The translations under genes and the position numbers were made by a program. The notes below the pieces were generated by a model that was not told the origin of the DNA, ran no database searches, and saw nothing but the letters and a program-made list of their open reading frames with translations. Of a DNA stretch of 64,000 bases, positions 16,160 through 24,379 are shown one piece after another. Numbering within the stretch: the first letter of the stretch is position 1; each line of letters opens with the position of its first letter. Source of the DNA: Streptomyces sp. NBC_00663. GTDB lineage: Bacteria; Actinomycetota; Actinomycetes; Streptomycetales; Streptomycetaceae. The stretch covers positions 7,254,001 to 7,318,000 of the forward strand of contig NZ_CP109027.1 of assembly GCF_036226885.1 (NCBI RefSeq). Direction: 5' to 3'.

Positions 16160-16580
16160 CCTGGTGCTCGGCGGCGGGAACGGAGTCGCCGGTGTCCATC
16201 GTCGAACCGGACGCCGTCGCCCAGGTGGTGGCGGGCTGCACCCAGGTCGTGGCCGACGACCGCTATGTCCTGCTCGCCTACGCCGTCGACCGCTTCAAGC
16301 GGCGCCCGCACACCCGCGTGTATCTCGACGCGGGCAACTCCGGCTGGATTCCCGAGGCTTGGCGGCTCGTCGCCCCCCCTGACGGCGGCGGGCGTCGCCC
16401 AGGCCGACGGGGTCGCGCTCAACGTCCCGGCACCGACAGCTGGTGCAATCCACCCGGCCGTGCGCTCGGCGTGCCCCCGACGACAAGTACAGGCCACCGT
16501 CTCCTCGACGCCTACCTGTGGATCAAACGGCCGGGGCCCGGAGCGCCCGTACCTGAAGGCCGTCAGGCGCCGTGGCTGTC
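16160..16580 (+). pseudogene. remnant of a glycoside hydrolase family 6 cellulase
   Basis: Pieces of a GH6 endoglucanase/cellobiohydrolase can be read in two frames. First comes SIVEPDAVAQVV, then YAVDRFKRRPHTRVYLDAGNSGWI. After a run of seven C (16373-16379) the frame shifts to LTAAGVAQADGVALNV. A jump back to the first frame reads SWCNPPGRALGVPP, then LLDAYLWIKRPG. In intact GH6 enzymes these are EPD, YLDAGHSGW, GFALNVSNF, CNPPGRALG and FLWIKRPGE in this order. The span from GVALN to WCNPPGR, with about 50 residues including a catalytic region, is deleted, and the N-terminal half is absent. It is a dead gene. It lies in the 600-bp gap between the racemase and the GNAT gene, which otherwise holds nothing. 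Confidence 0.8.
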
Positions 16581-16585
16581 TTCCG

Positions 16586-17056
16586 TCACGGCCGCCACAC
16601 GTACCGCACGTCCGGCTCCCGCTCCTCGTTCCCGCTGCCGTCCGTGTACTCGACGGCGACGAAACCGTGCCGCTCGTAGAAGCGGTGGGCGGGCTTGTTG
16701 ACCTGGAAGGTCCACAGGTGCAGCCCTTGCGGACCGCGCTCCTTGGCGAGTGCGACGAACCGGTCCCCGATGCCGTGCCCGCGCCGGTCGGGGGCGAGGT
16801 AGAGCTGGGAGAGGAGGTCGCCGTTGAGCACCATGACCCCCACGATCTCCCGGTTTCCGGGATCGGTTGTCTCCGCGACCCATGTCTCCCGCAGCGGTAC
16901 GACGACGTCCCGGAAGTACTCCCGCACCTCGTCGTCGGACCGGGGTCTGACCACGCTCGGCAGCGCGGCGGCGAAGGAGCGCAGCCAGACGTCGGCGGTG
17001 GCGGCGGCGTCGGGTGCGGTGGCACGCCGAATGGTGACGTTCGATTCGCTACTCAT
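16586..17056 (-). CDS. GNAT family N-acetyltransferase
   Basis: 156 aa. The acetyl-CoA binding motif A is LSQLYLAPDRRGHGIGDRFVALAKERG (about residues 83-109). It is followed by the motif B region LHLWTFQVNKPAHRFYERHGFVAVEYTDGSGNEE. Acceptor substrate unknown; the sequence resembles small-molecule or amino-acid GNATs. The ATG overlaps the stop of the upstream RidA gene (ATGA), so the two are translationally coupled. Confidence 0.92.
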   Translation of the reverse strand: MSSESNVTIRRATAPDAAATADVWLRSFAAALPSVVRPRSDDEVREYFRDVVVPLRETWVAETTDPGNREIVGVMVLNGDLLSQLYLAPDRRGHGIGDRFVALAKERGPQGLHLWTFQVNKPAHRFYERHGFVAVEYTDGSGNEEREPDVRYVWRP

Positions 17057-17463
17057 CGTGCCTCTTCCGGGACCGCGGCCGTCGCCGTGATCTCCACCAA
17101 CTGACCGCTGTACCCGAGACAGGCCACACCGATCAGCGTCGACGAGTGCGGCCCGGTACTGAGCCCGGACGCCTCGACGACCTCCCAGACGGCGGAGAGC
17201 ACCGAGGTCTCGCCACTCACCACATATACGTCGGTGTACAGCACGTGCGCCAAGCCGCTGCCGATCGCCCGCAGTTGCTCCTCCAGGTTCGCGATCACCT
17301 GCTCGGCCTGCCGTACGGGGTCCCCCTCGCCGACGATCCTGCCCTCGGCGTCGAGCGGCACGGACCCGGCGAGAAACGCGAGCTTCGTGCCGGCCTCCAC
17401 GACGGAGGCGTGGGAGTAGGTGGGCGGCGGGAAGAGAGCGGGGGCGGTGACGCGCCGGATCAA
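17053..17463 (-). CDS. RidA family protein (reactive intermediate/imine deaminase-like)
   Basis: 136 aa, Rid/YjgF fold: LFPPPTYSHASVVEAGTKLAFLAGSVPLDAEG at the N-terminus, VIANLEEQLRAIGSGLAHVLYTDVYVV in the middle, STLIGVACLGYSGQLVEITATAAV at the end. Classical RidA has Arg in the position before V(A)LP. Here the stretch is STLIGVACLGYSGQLVEI, without that Arg, so it is probably a Rid subgroup without proven imine deaminase activity. A TTG start at 17463 is supported by GGAG five bases upstream; no ATG or GTG fits better. The first gene of a two-gene unit with the GNAT. Confidence 0.85.
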   Translation of the reverse strand: MIRRVTAPALFPPPTYSHASVVEAGTKLAFLAGSVPLDAEGRIVGEGDPVRQAEQVIANLEEQLRAIGSGLAHVLYTDVYVVSGETSVLSAVWEVVEASGLSTGPHSSTLIGVACLGYSGQLVEITATAAVPEEAR

Positions 17464-17677
17464 GGGGGCTCCAGGACTGGGTGGAGGGCGGACGACCTCG
17501 CGATCATCCAAGCCTCGGTAGCCGGGCCGCATCCGATTTTCGTGCCGGGCGCGGCTGTCCTGGACAAGCCGAGGTCGCTCCCTGGATAACCGGTCGACAG
17601 CCCGGCCCACTGCTGTCAGCCTTCCGGCATGCGTGACAAGCAGCTGGGACGCTTCACGGCAGCCGACTTCTAGCGGT

Positions 17678-17696
17678 CCACCGGAAGTTCCGGTGG
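17678..17696. promoter_or_regulatory. hairpin in the leader of the 17713 gene
   Basis: CCACCGGAA and TTCCGGTGG form a perfect 9-bp stem with a single-base loop, ending 17 bases before the ATG and just ahead of the AGGAGG ribosome site. It may be an attenuator or an operator. A 14-codon frame (MRDKQLGRFTAADF, 17630-17674) ends just before it. Confidence 0.45.
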
Positions 17697-17712
17697 CCCC
17701 AGGAGGTCCGCC

Positions 17713-18096
17713 ATGTCACGTACCGTTCACCACGTCCCCAGCAGGCACCGCATCCTGCCCGCCTTCTGGCCGCTAGGCCTGCCGGGCCCGTGGACCGGCA
17801 ACGCGGTTGCCGAACTCCGCTACTCCCACGCGGAGTTCAGCCGCGCCCGACGCGAGGGACGTCGCCCCGTACCGATACTCGTCGTACGCAGCTTCACCTC
17901 GTACACCTACTCCCGCGCCATGAACGAGCGCCGGAACTCCCCGTACGAACGCCGGGCCCGAGCGGCGCTCCAGGCCTTTCGAAGCGCCGCCCGCACACAT
18001 CTGCGCGCGGCGCCCGCAGGCGCGCTGTCACGGTGGGCCGAAACCCTGGACCACCCGCCGACCCGCCACCGCCACCGTGACCTGTGGGAGGCCTGA
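17713..18096 (+). CDS. hypothetical basic protein (127 aa)
   Basis: Function not recognised. It is strongly basic, rich in Arg, His and Tyr (SRTVHHVPSRHRILP, RSFTSYTYSRAMNERRNSPYERRARAALQAFRSAARTHLR), and has no membrane segment. The ATG is preceded by AGGAGG at good spacing. A hairpin sits just upstream of that ribosome site. The composition suggests nucleic-acid or ribosome binding, which is inference only. Confidence 0.7.
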   Translation: MSRTVHHVPSRHRILPAFWPLGLPGPWTGNAVAELRYSHAEFSRARREGRRPVPILVVRSFTSYTYSRAMNERRNSPYERRARAALQAFRSAARTHLRAAPAGALSRWAETLDHPPTRHRHRDLWEA

Positions 18097-18150
18097 GTGG
18101 AGCGAGCCCGGGCTCGACGCACTCGCCCTCCCCTCCCGTCCCCAGGCATG

Positions 18151-18837
18151 TCATGACGGCGGAGGACCGAACCCCCGCTCGCGCAGCTGCTGTTCGCACT
18201 CCCGCGCGAGATCCGGATACGCCTCGGCGATGGCCGCGTAGACCTTGCGCCGCAGCAGCTCCTCCGCGGTCGCGCGGCCGGTGCTTCCGTAGAGGCCGTC
18301 GAGGAGTTCGTCGTAGCGGGTCAGCCCGTGCCGGAGGTAGTTCACCTTCCACCGGGCGAGTGCGCCGGGCTCGGCGTTCTCGAGCGTGGCGGGATCCGGT
18401 ACATGGTCGGACCGTTCGTACACCCGCTCCCGGTCTCTGTGATTGCGATGCTCGACCGCTGCCGCCGCGAGCCGTTCTGGCGCCAGGTGAGGTACGTCGA
18501 CCGGTTCCGCCGCGATCCGTGCCAGTACCTCCCGGCGTCTGCGCGCTGCGGCGGCCCGCGCCGCGGCGGACCGCCGCAGTGCGGCTGCCGCGGCGGTGCG
18601 GAACTCGTCGCTCCGCTCGGCGGCCGCGATCCGCTCCACGCGGTAGAGCCGGGTCCGCGGTGCGGTCCGGAAGTACGGGTTGGTACGCAACAGATCCGGC
18701 TCGCCCAGCAGTTGGTGCACCATTCCGGCGGTCCAGCCCCTGGCTCGCAGCCCGGCCGCGGACAGATGGGTACGGTTCGGATCAGAGGGCGTGGCAGTGC
18801 CATCGTCCCGTTCGTGATCCCTGGCGTGCGTCGCCAT
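18151..18837 (-). CDS. conserved hypothetical protein with a DNA-damage-type promoter
   Basis: 228 aa, soluble, highly charged. The N-terminal part has the motif RGWTAGMVHQLLGEPDLLRTNPYFRTAPRTRLYRVERIAAAE (about residues 33-74). I have seen this RGWT...LLGEPD...NP...LY..ER pattern in other actinobacterial and phage-like proteins, but I cannot name it. A long Ala/Arg-rich helix follows (about 80-135), probably coiled, then a conserved-looking C-terminal domain from about residue 150. The ATG at 18837 is chosen at the start of strong coding bias. Its promoter (18879-18901) matches the PafBC-type element, which suggests a role in genome stress. Confidence 0.75.
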   Translation of the reverse strand: MATHARDHERDDGTATPSDPNRTHLSAAGLRARGWTAGMVHQLLGEPDLLRTNPYFRTAPRTRLYRVERIAAAERSDEFRTAAAAALRRSAAARAAAARRRREVLARIAAEPVDVPHLAPERLAAAAVEHRNHRDRERVYERSDHVPDPATLENAEPGALARWKVNYLRHGLTRYDELLDGLYGSTGRATAEELLRRKVYAAIAEAYPDLARECEQQLRERGFGPPPS

Positions 18838-18878
18838 GCCTGTTTCCCCCGTCGATGTGACACTGAGTGACGAGTTCA

Positions 18879-18901
18879 TTGATAACGCGCACCACTGACA
18901 A
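18879..18901 (-). promoter_or_regulatory. PafBC-type (RecA-independent) damage promoter, gene 18151-18837
   Basis: Read on the minus strand: TTGTCAGTG (18901-18893), 8 bases, TATCAA (18884-18879). The first part is a perfect match to TTGTCRGTG and the spacing is exact. The -10 has A instead of T at its last position. The expected start is about 35 bases before the ATG. Confidence 0.65.
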
Positions 18902-19006
18902 CGGGTGGACGGGAGGCCTCCGAATCGGGTCGGCCCTCCCGGCAGCGAGTTCCGCTCACGCGTAATCGCGTGGAAAGTACCTCGCCCGGCTTCGTACCCT
19001 GCCCCC

Positions 19007-19795
19007 ATGCCGTCCCTCTCCGACGCCGCCTTCCTCGACACCGTCGCCGACCGTCTCGCCGCGCTCCCCACGGTCCGGGCGGTGGCCCTCGGCGGTTCCC
19101 GGGCGCAGGGCACCCACCGCCCGGACAGCGACTGGGACCTGGCCGTCTACTATCGCGGCCCCTTCACCGCCGCCGACCTGCGCGCCGTCGGCTGGGAAGG
19201 GGAGGTGTCGGAGGTCGGCGGCTGGGGCGGCGGAGTCTTCAACGGCGGCGCGTGGCTGACCGTCGACGGGCGGCGGGTCGACGTCCACTACCGCGACCTC
19301 GACGTCGTCGAGCACGAGCTGGCGGAGGCGGAGCTAGGCCGGTTCCACGTCGAGCCGCTGCTCTTCCATCTCGCGGGAATCCCGAGCTACTTGGTGGTGG
19401 CCGAGCTGGCGATCAACCGGGTGCTGCGGGGGGACCTGCGGCGCCCGGACGGGTACCCGGAGAAGCTCCGCCGCGCCGCGAGTGAACGTTGGCACGGCAC
19501 GGCCCGGGCCACCCTGGCCTATGCCAAGTCCGCACACGCGCCGGCCGGCCGGGTCACCGAGCTTGCCGGCGCCCTCGCCACGGCTGCGGCGCAGACCGCC
19601 CACGGAGTGCTCGCGGCACGCGGCGAGTGGGTGACCAACGAGAAGCGACTCCTGGAACGGGCCGGACTGCGAACCGTGGACGGCATCGTCGCGTCCCTCT
19701 CCGCGGAGGCGGACCCGGAGTCCCTGATCCAGTCGGCCACCCGAGCCGAAACGGTCTTCGAGACAGCGAGCCGCGACAGCGCCGCGGGTCTCTAG
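19007..19795 (+). CDS. nucleotidyltransferase domain protein
   Basis: 262 aa. The polymerase-beta-like nucleotidyltransferase core is in the first 100 residues: VALGGSRAQGTHRPDSDWDLAVYY, giving GGS and the D-x-D metal ligands, with a third acidic residue in RVDVHYRD. The remainder is helical, possibly a substrate-binding domain (ATLAYAKSAHAPAGRVTELAGALATAAAQTAHGVLA). Similar proteins modify antibiotics, tRNA or proteins; no target can be assigned. ATG is at 19007; upstream in-frame codons lack coding character. It is divergent from the 18151 gene. Confidence 0.88.
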   Translation: MPSLSDAAFLDTVADRLAALPTVRAVALGGSRAQGTHRPDSDWDLAVYYRGPFTAADLRAVGWEGEVSEVGGWGGGVFNGGAWLTVDGRRVDVHYRDLDVVEHELAEAELGRFHVEPLLFHLAGIPSYLVVAELAINRVLRGDLRRPDGYPEKLRRAASERWHGTARATLAYAKSAHAPAGRVTELAGALATAAAQTAHGVLAARGEWVTNEKRLLERAGLRTVDGIVASLSAEADPESLIQSATRAETVFETASRDSAAGL

Positions 19796-19972
19796 GAGGG
19801 AGCTGGACGTTCGGCGTACGCCCGCGGGCCGGGCAGTTCGCGGTTCTGCGTGCGAGTGTCGGTACGGGGGTGTCCGTCGTCCTCGCCGGGCGGCCCAGTG
19901 CGCACAGTTGACGGCGTTCCCACCCGAATAACCCTTCGAAATACCGCCGTTCTCGCTGCTAACGTCCCCCAC

Positions 19973-20704
19973 GTGGCAAAACTCAACCAGATCATCGCAG
20001 TGGAGAAAGGCGTCAAGTCCAAGGCGCACCAGGACCTGACGGCCGCTCATCACGGGTTGCAGAAGCCCGCGTTGCTGGCCGGTATCTCGCGTACGTATCA
20101 GCCGAAGGACGAGGAGGGCGAGCAGTTGCCGCCCGAGTCGACGCGGGTACAGGTGAAGGCCGAGGACGTGCTGCGGGACACCGCGGCCACGCTGACGCGG
20201 CTGTTCGATGTGACCGCCACCAAGGACTGGGCCAATTGTGAGGCCCGTGCGGATGTGACCGTGGACGGGCGCGTGCTGGTCGCCGATGTGCCTGTGTCTT
20301 ATCTGCTCTTCCTCGAGAAGCAGCTCGTCGATCTCAATACCTTTGTGCGGAAGCTGCCCGTGCTCGATGCCTCCGAGGCGTGGGTGCAGGACCCGTCCAC
20401 GGACTCCTGGAAGACCGAGCCCGTGCGGACGCTGCGGACCAAGAAGGTGCCTCGTAACCATGTGAAGGCCGAGGCCACCGAGAAGCATCCCGCCCAGGTC
20501 GAGGTCTACTACGAGGACATTCCGATCGGGTACTGGACCACCGTGAAGTTCTCCGGCGCCCTTCCCGCCCGGCGCGTCAACGAACTCCTCGGCCGTGTCG
20601 AGAAGTTGCAGCAGGCCGTGAAGTTCGCCCGGGAAGAGGCCAACGGCGCGGATGTCGTCGACCAGCGGGTCGGGGACGCCGTGTTCGGTTACCTTTTCGG
20701 ATAA
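19973..20704 (+). CDS. conserved actinobacterial protein of unknown function
   Basis: 243 aa, beginning VAKLNQIIAVEKGVKSKAHQDLTAAHHGLQKPALLAGISRTYQP. I associate this family with DUF7873 from memory, unverified. It is soluble, alpha/beta, with a C-terminal helix (RRVNELLGRVEKLQQAVKFAREEANGADV). The codon choice is less GC-biased than the neighbours (many GAT, AAT, TAT and CTT codons), and the gene is followed by about 540 bp of non-coding, lower-GC DNA. This may be a sign of transfer. The GTG at 19973 has no clear Shine-Dalgarno. A hairpin 29 bases behind the stop closes the unit. Confidence 0.75.
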   Translation: MAKLNQIIAVEKGVKSKAHQDLTAAHHGLQKPALLAGISRTYQPKDEEGEQLPPESTRVQVKAEDVLRDTAATLTRLFDVTATKDWANCEARADVTVDGRVLVADVPVSYLLFLEKQLVDLNTFVRKLPVLDASEAWVQDPSTDSWKTEPVRTLRTKKVPRNHVKAEATEKHPAQVEVYYEDIPIGYWTTVKFSGALPARRVNELLGRVEKLQQAVKFAREEANGADVVDQRVGDAVFGYLFG

Positions 20705-20732
20705 CACAGCACGGATATCACACCCACAGACC

Positions 20733-20753
20733 CCCCGGTCCTTGTGACCGGGG
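20733..20753 (+). terminator. hairpin terminator behind the 19973 gene
   Basis: CCCCGGTC (20733-20740) and GACCGGGG (20746-20753) pair perfectly around CTTGT. There is no U-tract, as is common for streptomycete terminators. Confidence 0.6.
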
Positions 20754-21243
20754 TGCGCGAGGAGCGCAAGCTGAAACTGAAGTTTGTCGTGATGAAGCGG
20801 TGTCAGGTCCAAGAACCGGCCGCGGTAAATCTCAGACTCTCGCTCCAGATTCAGTATTCGCCGTCGATCGCCGGATCGACCGGGCCCAGACCCAGGGCGT
20901 CGAGATGCTGGTTCAAGTCCAGTCCGCACAGCTCGATGTGCGGTGGTCCAAAGGCAGGACGCGACGACATGATGACTGATCTGGGTTCTCAAGCGTGCCG
21001 GCGTGCGAAATGGACGGCATCACTCAGGGCCCGGGGGCAGGCTACGCCCTCGGGCCCGCTCCCGTTTCCGGGCCCCCCGGGCAGTTGAGTTCATAAAGAA
21101 ACCGGCTCCCCGGCCAACCGTCACATCCCCGAAATACGACCGTCCCATTTCCTCCTCGCACGCGATCTACTGTGGACACCGACCGCCCGGCCACCGTCGC
21201 CCGAAGGCACCCACCCCGCCCTCGACCAGCCGACAGGAGCCCA
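20754..21243. other. gene-free interval of lower GC content
   Basis: I find no convincing gene here. One frame is open from about 20752 to 20970 (ends WSKGRTRRHDD) but lacks third-position bias and a start signal. Two hairpins are visible: CCGCACA/TGTGCGG (20925-20931, 20938-20944), and a G/C-rich imperfect arm pair around 21030-21060. The stretch is less GC-rich than its surroundings. Confidence 0.5.
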
Positions 21244-23304
21244 GTGTCACGTCCGTTCGCCCTCCCGCCCTGGCTCGCCCACACCCTGCGCACCCAGCGC
21301 GGCCCCGTCCCCTGGAACGCCGTCCTGCGCGGCGCCCTCTCCGCCGGGCCCCTCCTGCTCGCCGCCGTGCTCACCGACCGCACCTCCCTCGGTGTCGTCG
21401 CCGCCATCGCCGCGATGCTCGCCGGCATCAACGACCGGCCCGGCAGCAGGCGCGCCTCCGTGCAGCGGATCGGGGTCCCGGCGCTGGCCGGCGCGCTGGG
21501 GATGCTCGTCGGGACGTATGCCGGACAGCAGGTCTCGGCCATACCGCTCACCCTCCTCCTCACCGGGCTCGGGCTGGTCGCGGGTGGCATGAGTGCCGTC
21601 GGGCCCGTCGCCTCCGGTGCGGGGACACAGCTGCTGGTCGCCTCCGCCATCGGGGCCGGCATGCCCCTGCCGGAGGCGGGCTGGCAGCGGGCGCTCGGCT
21701 ATCTCGCCGGTGCCGCCTGGCTGCTCGGGCTACGGCTGGCCCTGCCCACGCCCGGATCCCTCGCCGGCGACTTCCGGTTCGACGGGGAGCGGGCGGCGGT
21801 CGCGGGGGTGTACGACGCCGTCGCCGACCTTCTCGACGCTGTCGGCGCCGAGCACGCCACCGCCCGGCGCGCCGCCCTCACCGCCGCTCTCGACCACGCG
21901 CAGGACGCCCTCGCCGGACCCCGGCTGCGGCAGCACGCCAGTTCCGCCGCCGAGCGCCGGCTGCACGCGCAGTACGCCGCCGCCCTTCCGCTCGCCGAGG
22001 CCGCCACCGCGCTCGCCTGGGCGGGCGAAGCGCTGACCGGGCGGGCCGGGCAGGCCTCGGCCGGGCCCCGACGGCTCTCCACCGCCGTACGCGAGAACAC
22101 GCACACCGGGCCGCTGCCCGCGCCCAGCCGGTCCGCTCCCGCCCTGCGCGCGCTCGACGACGCCCTGCTGCACGCCGCCGAGGCCTTCGACCGGGGCAAG
22201 GGCGAGGATCTGCACACCCGTCGGCGCGGGGCCGGCGATCTGCTGCGGGCCGCGTTCGGCAGCGGCGGGCGGGAGTACGGACTCCGGGTCGCCCTCTGCT
22301 TCGGGGCCAGCGCCGCCATCGCCCAGGCCCTGCACCACTCCCACTGGTACGGGGAGCACGAGCACTGGTACTGGCTGCCCGCCACCGCCGTCTTCCTCGT
22401 CAAGCCGGATCTGGGGCCGCTGGTCTCGCGGGTGCTGTGCCGGGCCGCGGGGACAGTCCTCGGCGCGCTCGTGTTCGCCGCCTTCGCCCTCGTACTGCCC
22501 CGTCCCGAGGGGCTCATCGCGCTGGTCGCCGTGAGCGGGGCGCTCATCCCCGTCGCCACCCGGCACTTCGCCGCCCAGACCGCCGTGGTCACCGTCCTCG
22601 TGCTGGCCCTGGTCATGGTCGGCGGCGAACCGCAGGCCTCCGTGAGCCGGATCGGCGAGACACTGCTGGCCTGCGCCCTCGTGCTGGTCGTGGGGCATCT
22701 GCCGATGCCGGGGCAGCGCGGCGGGGGAGTACGGGCCCGGCTCGGCGCGGCGAGCGAGGCCGCCGAGGCGTATCTCGCACACGTCCTGCACGAGACGGAC
22801 CCGGACGGGGACAGTCGTGGCGTCGGCCCGGGCGCGGACAGTCGTGGCGTCGGCCCGCGCACGGACAGCTGTGGTGTCGGCCCGCGCACGGACGGCCGTG
22901 GCGTCGGCCCGCGCACGGACAGTCGTGGCGTCGGCCCGGGCGCGGACGGCCGTGGTGTCGGCCCGCGCACGGACAGCCGTGGCGTCGACTCGCGCACGGA
23001 CAGCCGTGCCGTCCGCTGGACGCTTCGCCGCGAGGCCTATCGCACGCTCGCCGAAGCGCGTACCGCCATCGCCCTCGCCGCCGCCGAACTCCCCTCGCTC
23101 GCCCGGCACTCGGAGGGCGCGGGCGACGTCGTCGCCGTACTGGAGGAGCTCGTCGACACGACCACCGCGTGCGCCGTCCACCTCGACGACACGGGCCGGC
23201 TCACCCCCCGGCACACCGAGCGCCTCGCAGAGCTGGTGCGCGAACTCGCCGGTGACCGCGCCCACTTGGGCGTACGGCTCCCGGAACTTCCGCTGGCCGG
23301 CTAG
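21244..23304 (+). CDS. FUSC family membrane protein
   Basis: 686 aa. Two blocks of membrane segments (about residues 25-165 and 360-500), separated by a helical cytoplasmic region, give the aromatic acid exporter/fusaric acid resistance-like layout: GVVAAIAAMLAGINDRPGSRRA in the first block, and EHWYWLPATAVFLVKPDLGPLVSRVLCRAAGT in the second. Likely efflux; substrate unknown. GTG at 21244 follows AGGAG. A loop at about residues 520-590 contains seven to eight copies of a 9-residue unit (TDSRGVGPR and variants, nt 22807-23010), not part of the family core. The stop TAG overlaps the stop of the convergent EEP gene. Confidence 0.87.
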   Translation: MSRPFALPPWLAHTLRTQRGPVPWNAVLRGALSAGPLLLAAVLTDRTSLGVVAAIAAMLAGINDRPGSRRASVQRIGVPALAGALGMLVGTYAGQQVSAIPLTLLLTGLGLVAGGMSAVGPVASGAGTQLLVASAIGAGMPLPEAGWQRALGYLAGAAWLLGLRLALPTPGSLAGDFRFDGERAAVAGVYDAVADLLDAVGAEHATARRAALTAALDHAQDALAGPRLRQHASSAAERRLHAQYAAALPLAEAATALAWAGEALTGRAGQASAGPRRLSTAVRENTHTGPLPAPSRSAPALRALDDALLHAAEAFDRGKGEDLHTRRRGAGDLLRAAFGSGGREYGLRVALCFGASAAIAQALHHSHWYGEHEHWYWLPATAVFLVKPDLGPLVSRVLCRAAGTVLGALVFAAFALVLPRPEGLIALVAVSGALIPVATRHFAAQTAVVTVLVLALVMVGGEPQASVSRIGETLLACALVLVVGHLPMPGQRGGGVRARLGAASEAAEAYLAHVLHETDPDGDSRGVGPGADSRGVGPRTDSCGVGPRTDGRGVGPRTDSRGVGPGADGRGVGPRTDSRGVDSRTDSRAVRWTLRREAYRTLAEARTAIALAAAELPSLARHSEGAGDVVAVLEELVDTTTACAVHLDDTGRLTPRHTERLAELVRELAGDRAHLGVRLPELPLAG
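22807..23010 (+). repeat. 27-bp coding minisatellite inside the FUSC gene
   Basis: About seven and a half copies of a 27-bp unit encoding [TA]D[SG]RGVGP[RG] (one copy with Cys for Arg). Copies differ by few bases, pointing to recent expansion. The unit length keeps the frame. Confidence 0.9.
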
Positions 23305-24254
23305 CCGATCCGCACCCACACGGGCGCGTGGTCCGACCCCGGCGCCCCCTGCCGTTCCGCGGGACGAAGCGGGTCCACGGACGGCAGATCGGGCGCCACC
23401 TCGTCCGGCAGGCCCGTGCCCGCCTCCGTCACCCGGTGGACGAGGTGGTGGCTGAGCAGGATGTGGTCGATCAGTTCGCGGCGCCCGGAGTTGACGCGGG
23501 AGAAGCGCCGCGCGGCCGGGATCAGCGGGGCCACGTCCCACAGTCGCAGCGCGTCGCCCCCGTCCGGCCGGTCGAAGCCGGGCGTGCCGATCTCCGAGCC
23601 GGGCGGGCCGAGCAGGATCTGCGTGGTCGCCGCCTGCACCTCGTCGTTCAGATCCCCCAACACCACCACGTCCCGCTGCCGACCGTCGCCCGTCAGCAGT
23701 ACGTCCGCCAGCGCACGCAGCGCCGTCGCCTCCGCCGCTCGCCGGTACAGCGCGTACGCCCCGTAGCGCGCCCGCTCCCCCTCGTCGCGCGGCTGGAAGC
23801 GGCCGTCCGGATACGACAGCAGCTTCGACTTGAGATGGCAGACCGCCGCCCGCAGGGGGCCGGTGTCCGTCACCGTCTCCACCGCCAGGAAGCCGCGGCC
23901 CGCCTCGGCGACCGCGCCGCCCTCGTCGTCCGCCTGGACCGGGCGCAGCGGCGGCGGGAACGCGGCGGTGTCGGACAGGACCGTCAGCGGCGTACGGCTG
24001 AGGAAGCCGACCCGGATGCCTCGGCTGTCCGGGTGCTGGGAGAGCGCGGTGTGCCAGTCGCCGCCCACCAGGCCGGCCAGGTCCCGCAGCGCTTCCGGCT
24101 CCCCGACCTCCTGCACGCCCAGCAGCGTGGGGCCGAGCTGCGTGATCGTGGTGGCGAGGGCGGCCAGCTTCGTCTCGTACGCGGCCTTGTCGGCCGGGCC
24201 GAACGGGCCGCCGGGACGGTAGAGGTTCTCCAGGTTCCAGGTGCCGATGAGCAT
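23301..24254 (-). CDS. endonuclease/exonuclease/phosphatase family protein
   Basis: 317 aa EEP-fold metal-dependent phosphoesterase. Seen: GTWNLENLY (Asn metal ligand), GVQEVGEPEAL (Glu ligand), VCHLKSKLLSYPDGRF, VVVLGDLNDE (catalytic Asp/Asn), ELIDHILLS and C-terminal GSDHAPVWV (Ser-Asp-His). These are the full active-site set of DNase I/Mg2+-dependent nucleases and phosphatases. No secretion signal. ATG at 24254 has GGAAGGGGG upstream. The substrate could be nucleic acid or a phospho-compound. Confidence 0.9.
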   Translation of the reverse strand: MLIGTWNLENLYRPGGPFGPADKAAYETKLAALATTITQLGPTLLGVQEVGEPEALRDLAGLVGGDWHTALSQHPDSRGIRVGFLSRTPLTVLSDTAAFPPPLRPVQADDEGGAVAEAGRGFLAVETVTDTGPLRAAVCHLKSKLLSYPDGRFQPRDEGERARYGAYALYRRAAEATALRALADVLLTGDGRQRDVVVLGDLNDEVQAATTQILLGPPGSEIGTPGFDRPDGGDALRLWDVAPLIPAARRFSRVNSGRRELIDHILLSHHLVHRVTEAGTGLPDEVAPDLPSVDPLRPAERQGAPGSDHAPVWVRIG

Positions 24255-24379
24255 GCCGGTCCCCCTTCCGGGCACGGTGGTCAGGCCAGGGTGCTCGTCC
24301 GGGCGGCGCCACGACAGAGTCGCGACAGGATGCGCGGTTCGGCTCACCCGACCCGAGGACCACGCCGTACGTTGGCGTG

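Noticed and set aside
17630..17674. 14-codon frame MRDKQLGRFTAADF
   Set aside because: Too short and without a ribosome site of its own; mentioned only as a possible leader peptide of the 17713 gene.
20911..20926. tRNA T-arm-like sequence (CTGGTTCAAGTCCAG)
   Set aside because: No matching acceptor or anticodon arm upstream; the following CCGCACA pairs locally with TGTGCGG downstream, so it is a hairpin and not a tRNA.
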